From Glycine soja (Eukaryota > Streptophyta > Magnoliopsida > Fabales > Fabaceae), in the NCBI RefSeq assembly GCF_004193775.1, contig NC_041021.1, positions 14,589,198 through 14,653,197 on the forward strand: DNA of 64,000 bases, given 5' to 3'. The position numbers and the translations under genes were made by a program. Numbering within the stretch: the stretch's first letter is position 1; the number at the start of each line of letters is the position of its first letter. The notes under the pieces are model-generated. The model did no database searches and had not been told where the DNA came from. It saw only the letters and a program-made list of their open reading frames with translations. This document shows positions 32,179 to 43,421 of this stretch, one piece after another.

Positions 32179-35100
32179 TGTTAGTCGGATAATACGTGCC
32201 GCAACCTACCCTTCGGCGGGAGGGCGACGCAAGGGCTCATGGGTGCGTCTTCCAAGAAAGGAAAATGCACGGAGTCGCCACCAACGTTTATTTGAGGAAA
32301 ACGTTGGAAAAACCGGAAAGGTGTGATCTACGAACTTTAATCGTTAAAGGTTCGGGAGTTGTTTTTACGCACGAGGAAGGTATTAGCACCCCACGCATCC
32401 GTCACAAGGGACGACAGCCTTTTAACCAAGTGTGCAATATCATGTCTTCGATTTGTTTTATTTTCTCTTTTTTACGTTTTTATGTCTTTTTATGTCTTTT
32501 GTATTTTTTATCTTTTTGTGGGTCTTTTTGTATTTTTTATCTTTTTGTGGTCAACAAGGGTGTTTCCCTCGCTCCTACGTATCCTCAATTGCGATGAGGA
32601 AATCAGACCTATGTAGTTCTTTGATAAGAACTGAACGTTGGTTAACTTGTTTTTATCTTTTTTCGCAAGATATATTTTAACCGAAAAAAAGTCGTTTAAG
32701 GTGTTGGACCATTAAACGATCTTTTGATTTTTGGAAAGGAGAGAAATGTTAAGGCGTTGGACCATTAACGATCTCTTGGTTTTGAAAGGAGAGAAACGTT
32801 AAGGTGTTAGACCATTAACGATCTCTTGGTTTTTGAAAGGAGAGAAATGTTAAGGCGTTGGACCATTGACGATCTCTTGGGGTGGTCGACAGAAGCGGGA
32901 CTTTTGCTCCTACGTATCCTCAATTGTGATGAGGAAATCAGACCTACGTAGTTCTTGCAAAAGCGGTAAAGTTATGGGTTGATTTTATGCTTTTGAACGG
33001 TCCATGTTAACCGATAAAAGCAAAGAGGACCGTTTAAGGCGTTGGACCTTAAAATGGTTCTAAGTGACTTTTGCGGACAAAGCTTGATTTGTGAGTTGAT
33101 TTTAGCCTTAATTTTACTTTGGTTATTAGTCAATTCATTCAAGGAAACTTCCAAAGAAAAGCGTCCGATTGATTTTTTTGATTATTTTATTCAAAGATAT
33201 TTTGATTATTTTATTATTATTTTGCTTTTTTTGGTTTAACCGAGGTTACAACGTGAACGATCGGTTAGATTTTGTTTTAACAATGATTAAACGAGATTAC
33301 AACACAAATGATCGGTTGAAATTCATTTTATCATTTATTAGGTGAGAAAACGGCTTAAATAAACGGTAAAAAGCTCGTTAAAGCAGAAGAAAAGAAAACT
33401 GAAAGTAAGTGAAATTAAAGTGAAAGTACACAAAACAAGTAGGGACCACTAAGGGTGCATAGAATGAATTGAAAGATTCGATTTCGAGAACTTACCGATT
33501 GAAGACTGAAGAACGACGAAGAACAAACGAAGAACGATGAAGAACAATGAAAAATTTCCACAGAATCGCTTACGAAAGCGTTACGGAAGCACTTCGACTC
33601 GATTTTTCTTCATGAAAATGCGTTTTTTGCCCAAAATAGCCGAAATGCATAGCTTAGGGGTCATGAATATTTTGAAACAGCCCCCCTCCCCTATTTATAG
33701 GGAAAAAGGGAGGTGCTTGCCGCCCAGAGGCTTCTTGAGGAAGATTTCTAAGCGCACCCCAAACTAAGTTCACCTCCTTTTCATACTTTATGAAAAAGTT
33801 ACGGAAGTGTTTCGGATTTGATTTTCATCTTTTTTTCTCTTCCCTTTCACCAATGTTAAGTGAAATATGCTTTTGTGCTTTTGGCCGTTTTCTTTCCAAA
33901 ATCTCATGAAACTTTACGGATTCCACCGCGATGAGTGTTAAGCCTTTTGAAGCGATCAACAATGGTCCTTGGATGAAATTAGAGTATAACAGTTTATTTA
34001 CACACACCCCACTTTGCTAAATACACTCCCATTTTCGTGTTTTTGACCGGTTTCTTCTCGAAACATCTCGAAACTTTACGGATTCCACAACGATGGGTGT
34101 TAAACATTTTGAGGTGGTCAAATGAAGGTTGCATGCCGACAAATAATGGTCCCTGGACGAAATTAGGGTATGACAATAAGACTAACTTTTGTGTAAGAAA
34201 CTTGTGAAATTGTATACGACTCCTCCCATTTTTGTTCATTTTTGTAGTGTTGTAATTACTTTTTGTTAAATATAGGTAAGAAGTACAAATTATCCCCATT
34301 TTGTGTATTTAATGATCATTCCTTTTCAATTTCAGGCTAATTAGGCAAGTTTGGTGGAAGTGCTGATTTTGAGCCGCTCGCTAAGCCAAAGAATTGGCTT
34401 AGCGAGCCATCCGCTAAGTGCAGCAGTTCGTGGCTAAGCGCGTAGAAGATCCTAGAAGCAGATGAGTTGTCCAAGATGTGCTCAACAAGAGTCAATTAGC
34501 TAAGCGCACCGCTCGAACCTTCAGGCTAAGCGAGCATGATTGGCACTAAGCCAGAAGTCACTTACACGCGCTAAGCGAGCCTATCTCCCGCTAAGCGTGC
34601 ACCTCCCAACAGAATTGCCTATTTAAAGCTGAATCTTGAAACTGAGAAGGTGGTTGAGTTTTTTTTAGAGTTTCTGGCTGTGGAGAGACTGGAGAGAACC
34701 GAGCTTGAAGAGGAAGCTATCTTGCGAAGCATTGGATGAGATTTTGAGTGATTGTGAGGTTTCTAGAGGTGGAGGAGACATCCCCACTACCTGTAATTCT
34801 TCAATCTTTCACTTTTTCTTCTCTTCGTTGTAAAAGAAGCCTCCTTGCTATGGAGAGCTAAATCCTCAGTTGGTTCTTCCTATGGGGTACTTGATGTAAA
34901 TACTTTTATATCTATCTGATGATGTTTTATGTGTTCTCTGTACTATCAGTACTTTGTGTTAGTATGCTTTTGCCTTGATCATGTAGATGCATGCTAAGTT
35001 AGGGTCACTCAACATTGGGAAATGGTTTGATCCTTAGAACTTGATAGGACAGGGCTAGTTTATCGTATTTTCACGAGGGATCGGGGTACGGTAACCTAGT

Positions 35101-35523
35101 TGTTGGTATGTATGTCTTAATGCGGTTCTGGTCAAGTTTAGTCCAACAAGAGGTATCTGAGGATGACGCTTGACTAGGATTAGGCTAAACATGCACGAGA
35201 CATCGGGGTTTAGCAGTCCAAGAGACATCATAGAACACAAAAACATTGTTAGGTAGAGAACATCTTCAATAACATCAGTCATCTAGTAGGAAGACCAACA
35301 CGTTCTTTATCTATCTTCACACACCACTACTCACATGATTTACTTTTGAATAGTTTAGTTATATATTTGTCCATACCACGCACCAAACTTTCATCCAAAG
35401 GCACTTGCTTACTGAACCACAACTTTACCAAGTAAAACAAGTTCCCCGAGAGTTCGATACTTAGTATTCACTTACTATTTTATACTACTTGTGCGATCCA
35501 GTGCACTTTTCGACCGTCGAATA
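32179..35523 (+). mobile_element. Solo LTR of TGTTAGTCG family in P gag, TSD GTCAA, itself interrupted
   Basis: Opens TGTTAGTCGG at 32179 and closes ...CGTCGAATA at 35523, with GTCAA on both sides (32174-32178 and 35524-35528). After 18 bp it is broken by a second LTR (32197-34175) and then resumes with ACTAACTTTTGTG, as in the copies at 18844 and 61215. It holds nine or so GCTAAGCG-type octamers (34375-34600) and a perfect 13-bp stem, 6-base loop hairpin at 34376-34407. A tatttaaag TATA-like site is near 34619. Confidence 0.88.
32197..34175 (-). mobile_element. Nested solo LTR of TGTCATACCC family (1979 bp), minus strand
   Basis: On the minus strand it opens TGTCATACCCTAATTTCGTC at 34175 and closes ...GGTAGGTTGCGGCA at 32197. 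Flanks ATACG (32192-32196) and ATAAG (34176-34180) fit a 5-bp target duplication with one change. Removing it restores the TGTTAGTCG LTR head as in the 20299 copy. TATA at 33692-33699 (minus) and U5 hairpin units at about 32700-32880 match the S-type LTR. Confidence 0.85.
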
Positions 35524-36485
35524 GTCAACACAGCTACAGTCGTTGCCGCAAGTACCACCACAGAAGTGGATCCGACTCACCCATCTGGCCTCAATCAAGT
35601 AAATCCTTCAGTCTCGGATATAGTAAGGCAGAGAGGCGAAGCGTTAGGAAGTATGGGCGGACCCCGTTTTGTGCAAGTTCATAACAAGCATTCCTTCCCA
35701 CCATATGGCTTGCCTCCCAACTATACACCACCCAATGTTGCACACACTCGTGAGAATGTCGACAACTTCGCACCCATGCCCATTGAGAGCCAACAACCCC
35801 AATCTGATCATGCACATGTCTCTCAACCCATGGGGGAGCACATGAAGCACCGCTAGACCACAATCTAGTTGACTTCGAACCTCACCTCGGATATGCCACT
35901 AAGGGCAAGCAGTTGGTGGTGTACCCCTGCCAAACACTTTGGAGGGCCCTCAGTTTCACCCACAACCACAACCCTTGCATTTTATGGTGGGAAAAGTCCC
36001 TGCTGCTATGGTGGAAAAAGGAAAATTTGATTATATAGAGGAAAGGATGAGGGCCATTGAAGGAGGCGGAGATTATGCTTTACTGACCTGACAGAGTTGT
36101 GCCTAGTGCCTGACATCGTCATCCCTCCGAAGTTCAAGGTGTCGGACTTCAATAAGTACAAGGGGACTACTTGCCCCAAGAATCACCTGAAGGTGTACTA
36201 CATTTCTTCCAGGAAAGTCTTACTGGGGCAGCCATCACCTTGTATACTAATTTGGAACCTTCTTGAGTCCATTCTTGTAAGGACCTAATGGTTTCCTTCA
36301 TTAGGCAGTATCAGTATAATTCTGATATGGCTCCAGATAGGATGCAGCTACAGAACATGTGTAAAAGGAGCATGAATCTTTCAAAGAATACGCCCAAAGG
36401 TGGAGGGATCTGACAGCTCAAGTAGCACCCCCAATGACAGAGAAGGAGATGATAACAATGATAGTGGACACATTACCAGTGTTCC
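35524..36485 (+). pseudogene. P gag, segment 2
   Basis: Continues the gag: PTHPSGLNQVNPS, the linker, a proline-rich stretch, EERMRAIEGG, and the capsid-like core around 36120-36440 (KYKGTTCPKNHLK, FQESLTGAAIT in a shifted frame, QYQYNSDMAPDRMQLQNMC). Frameshifts near 35860, 36070 and 36200 break it. It ends at the G insertion. Confidence 0.8.
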
Positions 36486-37460
36486 TGATGCAATCCTACC
36501 CCCAAGGGCATTGGATAGAAGACTCCAAGAAGATTGTGCAAGAGATGCAAGAGAAGGCCCTAGGGTTCTCATGAGCCTTAGGATAGATTTCTGGCCCATG
36601 GGCTAAGTATGAGCCCACTTATCTTTGTAGATATTAGATTAAGGTTTTATTATTTTTTTTCCTTGTATTTAGGGCTCCATAATGTAGGTAGGGTACCCTA
36701 GAAATGTAGGATTTTTCAGCCCTTGTATTTTAGGGCACCTAGACTAGTTTTTGTATTAGGGGTAGTTTTGTAATTTCACACACATTAAGTGAATATTTAA
36801 TGTGTGTTGGAAAATAAATTTAATTGAATTGCGAGAAACCCAATCCAATTAAATTTTAGAGGGGGAGGTGAGCATTTGCTTGCTACACCCCATTGCCCCA
36901 TCATATAGTCACACTTTATGCATGTCCTTCATGCTTTACATGCCTCATGCACCTAAGCACACTTAGTGGAGAATCTTTGACTTGATCTTGGATTGGTAGG
37001 CTTAACCATAGCTAAAATTCACTAATCATAATTAGTGAAATTTTGGCTCCAAAATTTGGCTCCATAAATTCAATTTCAAATTCAAGTAAAATTTGAGTAG
37101 AAATTCAAATTTCCCTCCAATTTTATGTGACACTTAGGTTATAAATAGAGGCCATGTGTGTGCATTTTTTCAACTTTGATCATTTGAGAATTAAACTTCA
37201 AAGTTCAGACTTCTTTAGAGGCACTAAATTTCATGTTCACTTTCTCCTTCTCCCTCCATTCTTCTTCTCCTACCTCTAAGCTCTTATCCATGGCTTCCTA
37301 TGGTGGTCAGCTTCTTCTTGACTCATCTTCTCCTTGAAGTGGCGTCTCCAATCATCTTTCTTTCTTCCTTCTTCATTCCACTGCCATTAAACTTCAAGAA
37401 GCAAAGGACTCCATTAATGAAGAAGATCCAAGGCCAAGAAGCTCCAATGGAGCTACATCA
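36486..37460 (+). mobile_element. 5' LTR of G (975 bp)
   Basis: TGATGCAATCCTACCCCCAA ... GGAGCTACATCA. It has a tataaatag box at about 37140. The pair at 42011-42968 shares the ends and overall order. Confidence 0.9.
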
Positions 37461-37462
37461 TG

Positions 37463-37476
37463 TGGTATCAAGAGCA
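37463..37476 (+). other. Primer binding site of G (initiator tRNA-Met type)
   Basis: TGGTATCAAGAGCA two bases after the LTR. The usual site is TGGTATCAGAGC, so one extra A is present. Confidence 0.8.
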
Positions 37477-39377
37477 TTTTCATCTAGGTAATGTTCTTTT
37501 GCTTCCTCTATCTTTTTGTTCGGTGAATTCTCTTTAATTCCTTGTTCTTCATCTTATTCTCCATGTATATCCTCCATTGTCTTGTGGTTTGGTGCTGTTT
37601 AGAGTAGATTCAAAAAAAAAATAAACCGATTAAATCTTAGATCTACACTTGTTCTTGCATTTCTATGGTTCAAATTTTGTAGATCTACTCTTGAATCATG
37701 TTTTTGTGTTGATTTTAGGTTCTATCATTTTCCATTCATAATATTCTTGTGCTGAACCTTAGATATAAATTTTCTTCCAAAATATTGATTAGAAAAAAAA
37801 ACACAAAAATCTAAGTGTAAATCACTTAATCCATGTTGTCATAGAGTCCTGTTTAGTCATAGTAATTGTCATATTATGTTCTAAGTTTATGTTGAATTTT
37901 TATTTTGTTGATTGAATTCTAGATACATTTGTTCATGTATTCTCGTCATTCTTAGCCTATCTTTTGAATTTTGAGTCTAATTCATGCATGTTATTTAGTT
38001 CATAACATGTTCTAAATCAATTCCTAGAAGTAGTCTTGTTGTTGAACTCTTTTTTTTTTTTTGTTTTCTAAGTTTCCTACATGATGCCTATGATGAAGTT
38101 GAGTTGTGGTGCTGAGTTGTGGCTGGATTTGTGAATCAAAATAAGTCTTAAGCTCTCTTGAATTGTGTTATTCAAGATAATTGAGCATAAGCAAACACAA
38201 ATTGTAACTATCCAAGCCTTAAGCAACATAAACACTACTCTTGATTTCTAGGTTGAAATCGCTGGTGCAGGCAGCTTGAACATACCAACTTGTAAAATTT
38301 ACTGGGAATTGGTCACTATGTGTTTTGAGCTGAAATGTTTACTGAATTTTCTAGACATCTGGACCAAAATTATGGAAAAAGAACCAAGCGATTTGGATTA
38401 AAGGAAAAAATAAGAAAAATCACACAAGTTGGCAGAAAAATCAGTGTCCAAGAAAAAAAAAGAGTGAAAGGGAAGTGTGCTTGTTGTGTTGGCTCAAAAT
38501 TTGTTCTATAATTGATGCCTATTTTATACCATTCCTAGTTCTGAAATTTCAATTGAAAATTAGCGTGAAAAAAAAGTTCCAAAACTAGAGGTTTCTTGAG
38601 TCTTTTTATTTCAGTTTTTTTACTCTACTCTAGAGCCATTCTAAGTTTCTCTTTGAGTCCTAGCTTGTTTTTTATGTGCTTTTCATTGCTTTAATTATTG
38701 AAAAATCCCTGAAAATTTGTCTTGTTAAAACTCTATTGTTTTAGCTTTCATTTCATTTTTTGGGTCTTTGGTTATTGCTTGTCTCTTTGTTTCCTTGTTT
38801 GTGAGTTATCATATAGGGAATTTGAAAGGAGGATTGGTGCCATACCTTGAATAATTTGAGTCAAGAAGCAAGGGGAAAACCACTTTAAGAGCTATTGGAC
38901 TAAGAAGCACTCCAAATTGAGTGAATCACCAAAGATATAACAACCAGCAAAATTGAGGACCTTGTTGTAATTTTGTAATTGACAATTTACTTACTTTCAT
39001 TGCTTTCAAATATTGTAACAAAAAGGCCTTTCATTGGAAGTAAGTTGGGAGCCTCCAATAGGTCACCCTACTTCCATTTGTGTGTAATAATTTTAGGCAA
39101 TTTTCCCTTAGGATTGTGAGTGTTTTGTTGGGAACCTTAAATGTGGTCATCCAAACACTCTTAGGATTCGCCTAGTTTACATTTCTTGCTTACTTTCGTA
39201 GCTTATTTCCTTTACCTTCCATGTCAAACCACCTAGATAGCTTGCCTTTTACCAATTAGTTTTTACCTTATCTTTCACACCTCTTTTAGTGTTTATTTTA
39301 GCTAGTTTCAACCATAGTTTCTTTTACCTTTTGTTTTCAAACCCCCAACAAGAAATAACCACAACTTAGGAACCAAC
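37477..39377 (+). other. G leader
   Basis: AT-rich, about 1.9 kb, no conserved ORF; long leaders are common in gypsy elements. Confidence 0.55.
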
Positions 39378-41051
39378 ATGAGTCTTCATTCTTCATCTAG
39401 TGTTAATGGTGAGGGTTCTACTCCTAAGGACCCCTTGTATAAGATATTAGATGAGTTAAGATCCCTTAAGATGTGGAAATAAAAACAAGAGAGAAAAGAA
39501 AAAGGAAAAAAAAGAGTGGAAGAAATAAGTCAAGATGAAAGAGAGAAAATAAGAGAGGAAGAAAGAAGAAAAATAATGAAAGAAATGAAAAGAGAAAAAC
39601 ATGCCTCCTATAGTAGTCATAACTCTTGCAAGAGCCTAAGTGAAGAACTTCGTGACTATTATGAAGGAAGGCATAGGTCACATCTTAGACCTCACTCCCA
39701 TAGGAGAGAAAATGAAAGAAAACCTCAAGAGGTTAACATTAGCCTCCCATATTTCCATGGAAAAGATAATGTTGAGGCTTACTTAGATTGGGAAATGAAG
39801 GTTGAACAACTCTTTGCTTGCCATCATATTAGCGAAGAGAGAAAAGTTCCATTGGCTACCCTTAGCTTTCAAGGGTATGCCCTCTATTGGTGGACTTCCC
39901 TTGTTAGGAAACAAAGGATTCATGGGGATCCTCCAGTAGAGTATTGGAATGATCTTAAGAGTGCCCTTAGGAAGAGACACATTCCCTCCTACTATAAAAG
40001 TGAGCTTATGGACAAGCTCCAAAGGCTTAGACAAGGGAGTATGAGTGTTGAAGAATATAGACAACAAATGGAACTACTCCTTTTAAGATCTAGACTTAGG
40101 GAGGAGGAAAGAACAAGCATAGCTAGGTTCCTTAGTGGGCTTAATATGTAAGTGAGGGATAAGGTTGAACTCCTTCCATATAGGGACCTAGATGAGCTAG
40201 TCCAACTTTGTATAAGAGTGGAGCAACAACTTAAAAGAAAGCCTTCTTCAAAATCTTATGGCTTTCACTCTTATCCAAGGAAGGACTAAGCCCAACAAAT
40301 TTTGGGGGCTGCATCTTCAAAACCCAAGGAAGATAAGGGTAAGACCATAGAGAAATCCACCCCTACAACTAGTTCCCAAGAAAGGACTAGCAACATTAAA
40401 TGCTTCAAATGTCTTGGGAAAGGCCACATTGCCTCTCAATGCCCCACAAAGAAAACAATGATCATGAGGGGTCAAGACATTTATAGTAGTCAAGAGGAGA
40501 CCACTTCTTGCCCTTCCTCTAGTGGAAGTGAAGATGAAGTAAGGGGTGAAGAGTCTAGTGAGGAAGTCTACCCCCATGAAGAAGGTGACCTCTTAATGGT
40601 TAAAAGGCTCCTTGGAGGTCAATCTTGTGATCTATCTCAATCCCAAAGAGATAACATCTTTCATACAAGATGCAAAATTTTAGATAAAACTTGTTCTCAC
40701 ATTGTGGAAAGTGGATCTTGCTGCAATTGTTGTAGCACAAGATTAGTTTCCAAATTGAACCTCAGAATCATTTCCCACCCAAAACCTTATAAACTTCAAT
40801 GGCTCAATGAGCAAGGGGAAATGATAGTTAACCAACAAGTGAAGGTACCTTTCTCCATTGGGACATATAAGGATGAAGTTAATTGTGATATAGTTCCCAT
40901 GGAGGCAGGACATATTCTTTTAGGAAGACTGTGGAAATTTGATAGGAAGATCATTTACGATGACCTAACTAATGAGATTACCTCACCCATCTTGGCACTA
41001 AATTTGTGTTGCATCCTCAAACACCTTCACAGGTGGCCAGAGATCAACTAA
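39378..41051 (+). pseudogene. G gag and protease
   Basis: ATG at 39378 (MSLHSSSSVNG). One frame holds gag with in-frame stops at 39480, at 40149 and near 40287. Visible parts are a Lys/Glu-rich helix, the capsid core (ISLPYFHGKDNVEAYLDWEM, LYWWTSLVRKQR, about 39740-39940) and a CCHC zinc knuckle CFKCLGKGHIASQC (40401-40442, spacing C-X2-C-X4-H-X4-C). A retropepsin-like region follows (ESGSCCNCCSTRLVSKLNL, about 40708-40764). The expected DSG catalytic motif reads ESG, so the protease Asp is lost. Confidence 0.85.
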
Positions 41052-41330
41052 CTATGAAAGATAAGAGGGATGAGGAAGAAAAACTAGAAAAACAAAAGAA
41101 AAAGAAGGATAGTAAGGCCTTGTCTTCAAAGGCCAAGGGGAAGGAAAAAGAGGAAAAGGATTCCTCCAAGAAGATTGTTAAGAAGGAAAATCATTTTGCA
41201 ACAAAAGGTGATATTAAAAGAGCACTCCTTCTTAAACAATCTTTCTGCCTTCTCCTATCAAGGGAAACATCCCTTAGCACCGCCATACCTCTTGAGCTTG
41301 AGGTTATTCCTTAAGTAAAAGAGTTGTTGG
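41052..41330 (+). pseudogene. G protease-RT linker, Lys-rich
   Basis: A frame change near 41006-41051 continues into a Lys/Glu-rich stretch (KQKKKKDSKALSSKAKGKEK) typical of the connector between protease and RT in this family, then an AIPLELEVIP end. Confidence 0.6.
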
Positions 41331-41821
41331 ATGAGGGTTTGGTTCGTAAGAGCTTAAATCCTTGTGCTTTGTTGGTGCCCAAAATAGGTATTATGAGGCA
41401 CCAAATCCTTATGATAGGTGGTACGATGAATGTGTTGAGTGGTGCAACCCTCTTTTGTAAAATCACTCATGCACCCAACATCTTCATGATTTGTGTACAT
41501 AGGGACTCATTAGGTAGGTTTGTTCTTATTTTTTGTTTCAATACAAACCTAGGTGCTCATATTGGACACCTTAGGTTTGTCATAATTTTTTGTAGGAATA
41601 ATCAACATGAAAATAAAGAAAAAGGTATGTTTTATTCCATTACTTTCCTTAACTTTTTAAATAGTGATCAAGGCCTTCCCATGGATCCTAAGAGAATAAA
41701 GGTCATTCTTGAGTGGCCTACTCCACCAAGTATAAGGGAAATTTGGGGCTTCAATGACTTAACAAACTTTTACAAAAAGGTTTATCCCATATTTTTCTAT
41801 ACTTGTAGCACCACTCATTGA
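41331..41821 (+). pseudogene. G reverse transcriptase remnant
   Basis: Recognisable start of RT (LLDEGLVRKSLNPCALLVPK) and a late thumb/connection segment (GLPMDPKRIKVILEWPTPPS, about 41669-41730). The catalytic YxDD region between them is missing or unreadable, which points to internal deletions. No RNase H or integrase follows. Confidence 0.75.
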
Positions 41822-41997
41822 GTTGGTGAGGAACTATGTTCTCTCATGAGAAGATGGCCAGGAAAGGGATTTTTAGTCCTTAACCTAGTCTAACATACCC
41901 AACATCACTAATACATATGTTTTAATTCTTTTTACAGGTGTTGAGGAAAGCATCCCTGAGTTTCAAGAACCTTTGGATTTGAGGTCAAATCCTTTTC

Positions 41998-42010
41998 AAG
42001 GGGGAGGGAA
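41998..42010 (+). other. Polypurine tract of G
   Basis: AAGGGGGAGGGAA directly before the 3' LTR start TGATGCAATCC. Confidence 0.85.
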
Positions 42011-42968
42011 TGATGCAATCCTACCCCCAAAGGGCATTGGATAAAAGACTCAAGAAGATTGGGCCAGAGATGCAAGAGAAGGCCCTAGGGTTCTCATGAT
42101 CCTTAGGGTACATTTCATGCCCATGGGCTAAGTATGAGCCCACTTATCTTTGTACATATTAGATTAAGGTTTCATTATTTTTGGGCCTTGTATTTAGGGC
42201 TCCATAATGTAGGTAGGGTATCCTAGAAATGTAGGATTTTTCAGCCCTTTTATTTTAGGGCACCTAGACTAGTTTTTGTATTAGGGGTAGTTTTGTAATT
42301 TCACATGCATTAAGTGAATATTTGATGTGTGTTGGAAAATAAATTTAATTGAATTGGGAGAAGCCCAATCCAATTAAATTTTAGAGGGGGAGGTGAGCAT
42401 TTGCTTGCTACATCCTATTGTCACATCATATAGTCACACTTTGTGCATGTCCTTCATGCTTTACATGCCTCATGCCACCTAAGCACATTTAGTGGAGAAT
42501 CTTTAACTTGATCTTGGATTAGTGGGCTGAACCATAGTTAAAATTCACTAATCATAATTAGTGAAATTTTGGCTCCACAATTTCAATTTCAAATTCTAGT
42601 AAAATTTGAATAGAAATTCAAATTTCCCTCCAATTTTGTGTGACACTTAGGCTATAAATAGAGGCTATGTGTGTGCATTTTTTCAACTTTGGTCATTTGA
42701 GAATTAAACTTCAAAGTTCAAACTTCTTTAGAGGCACTAAATTTCATGCTCCCTTTCTCCCTCTCCCTCCATTCATCTTCTCTTACCTTCAAGCTCTTAT
42801 CCATGGCTTCCTATGGTGGTGAGCTTCTTCTAGACTCATCTTCTCCTTGAAGTGGCATCTCCAATCACCCTTCTCCTTCTCCATTACGCTGCTATCAAAC
42901 TTTAAGAAGCAAAAGACTCCATTGATGAAGAAGATCCAAGGCCTACAAGCTTCAATGGAGCTACATCA
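42011..42968 (+). mobile_element. 3' LTR of G (958 bp)
   Basis: Same ends as 36486-37460. Several substitutions and small indels separate the two, for example at 42033-42060 and around 42575. Confidence 0.9.
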
Positions 42969-43421
42969 GTTCTACTATGAGAAGATGGCAGGTTACACAT
43001 CTTCAAGCTTTGCCGATTTAGTTTTCACCGGCGAAAGGATTGAAGTGGGTTTGAGAAGAGGCAAATTTGATTATCCTGCTTTGATGAATAGGAAGCCTGG
43101 GGAAAATGGAGAGAATGAGATGGAGGGAGGAACCCATGCTGTGACTATCGTTCCTACATGGCCAAATTTCCCACCAGCTCAACAATATCAATACTTAGCC
43201 AATATTAGCCCTTCTCATTACCCACCACACTATCAACCAAGAACATTCAATTATCCACAAAGGCCACCCCTAAATCATCCAATACCAAACAACAACCTTA
43301 ACACAAACCAAAACACCAACCAGGGAAGGAATTTTCCAGCAAAGAAGCCTGTAGAATTCACTCCAATTCTAGTGTCGTATGCTAACTTACTCCTATATCT
43401 ACTCAATAATGCAATGGTAGC
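42969..43421 (+). pseudogene. P gag, segment 3
   Basis: Continues exactly where 36485 stopped: FYYEKMAGYTSSSFADLVFT, GERIEVGLRRGKFDYPALMN, then a Pro/Asn/Gln-rich region. The frame is open from 42972 to the S junction. S cuts in after AATGGTAGC. Confidence 0.85.

Larger units (their letters stand above)
36486..42968 (+). mobile_element. Element G: 6.5-kb degenerate gypsy element with both LTRs
   Basis: LTRs 36486-37460 and 42011-42968, PBS of the initiator-Met type, gag-protease remnant, RT scrap, polypurine tract. Flanks GTTCC (36481-36485) and GTTCT (42969-42973) fit a 5-bp target duplication with one change. Most of RT and all of RNase H and integrase are deleted. The LTRs differ at many visible positions and by indels, so G is older than S. 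The PBS type suggests the chromovirus side of Ty3/gypsy. Confidence 0.88.
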
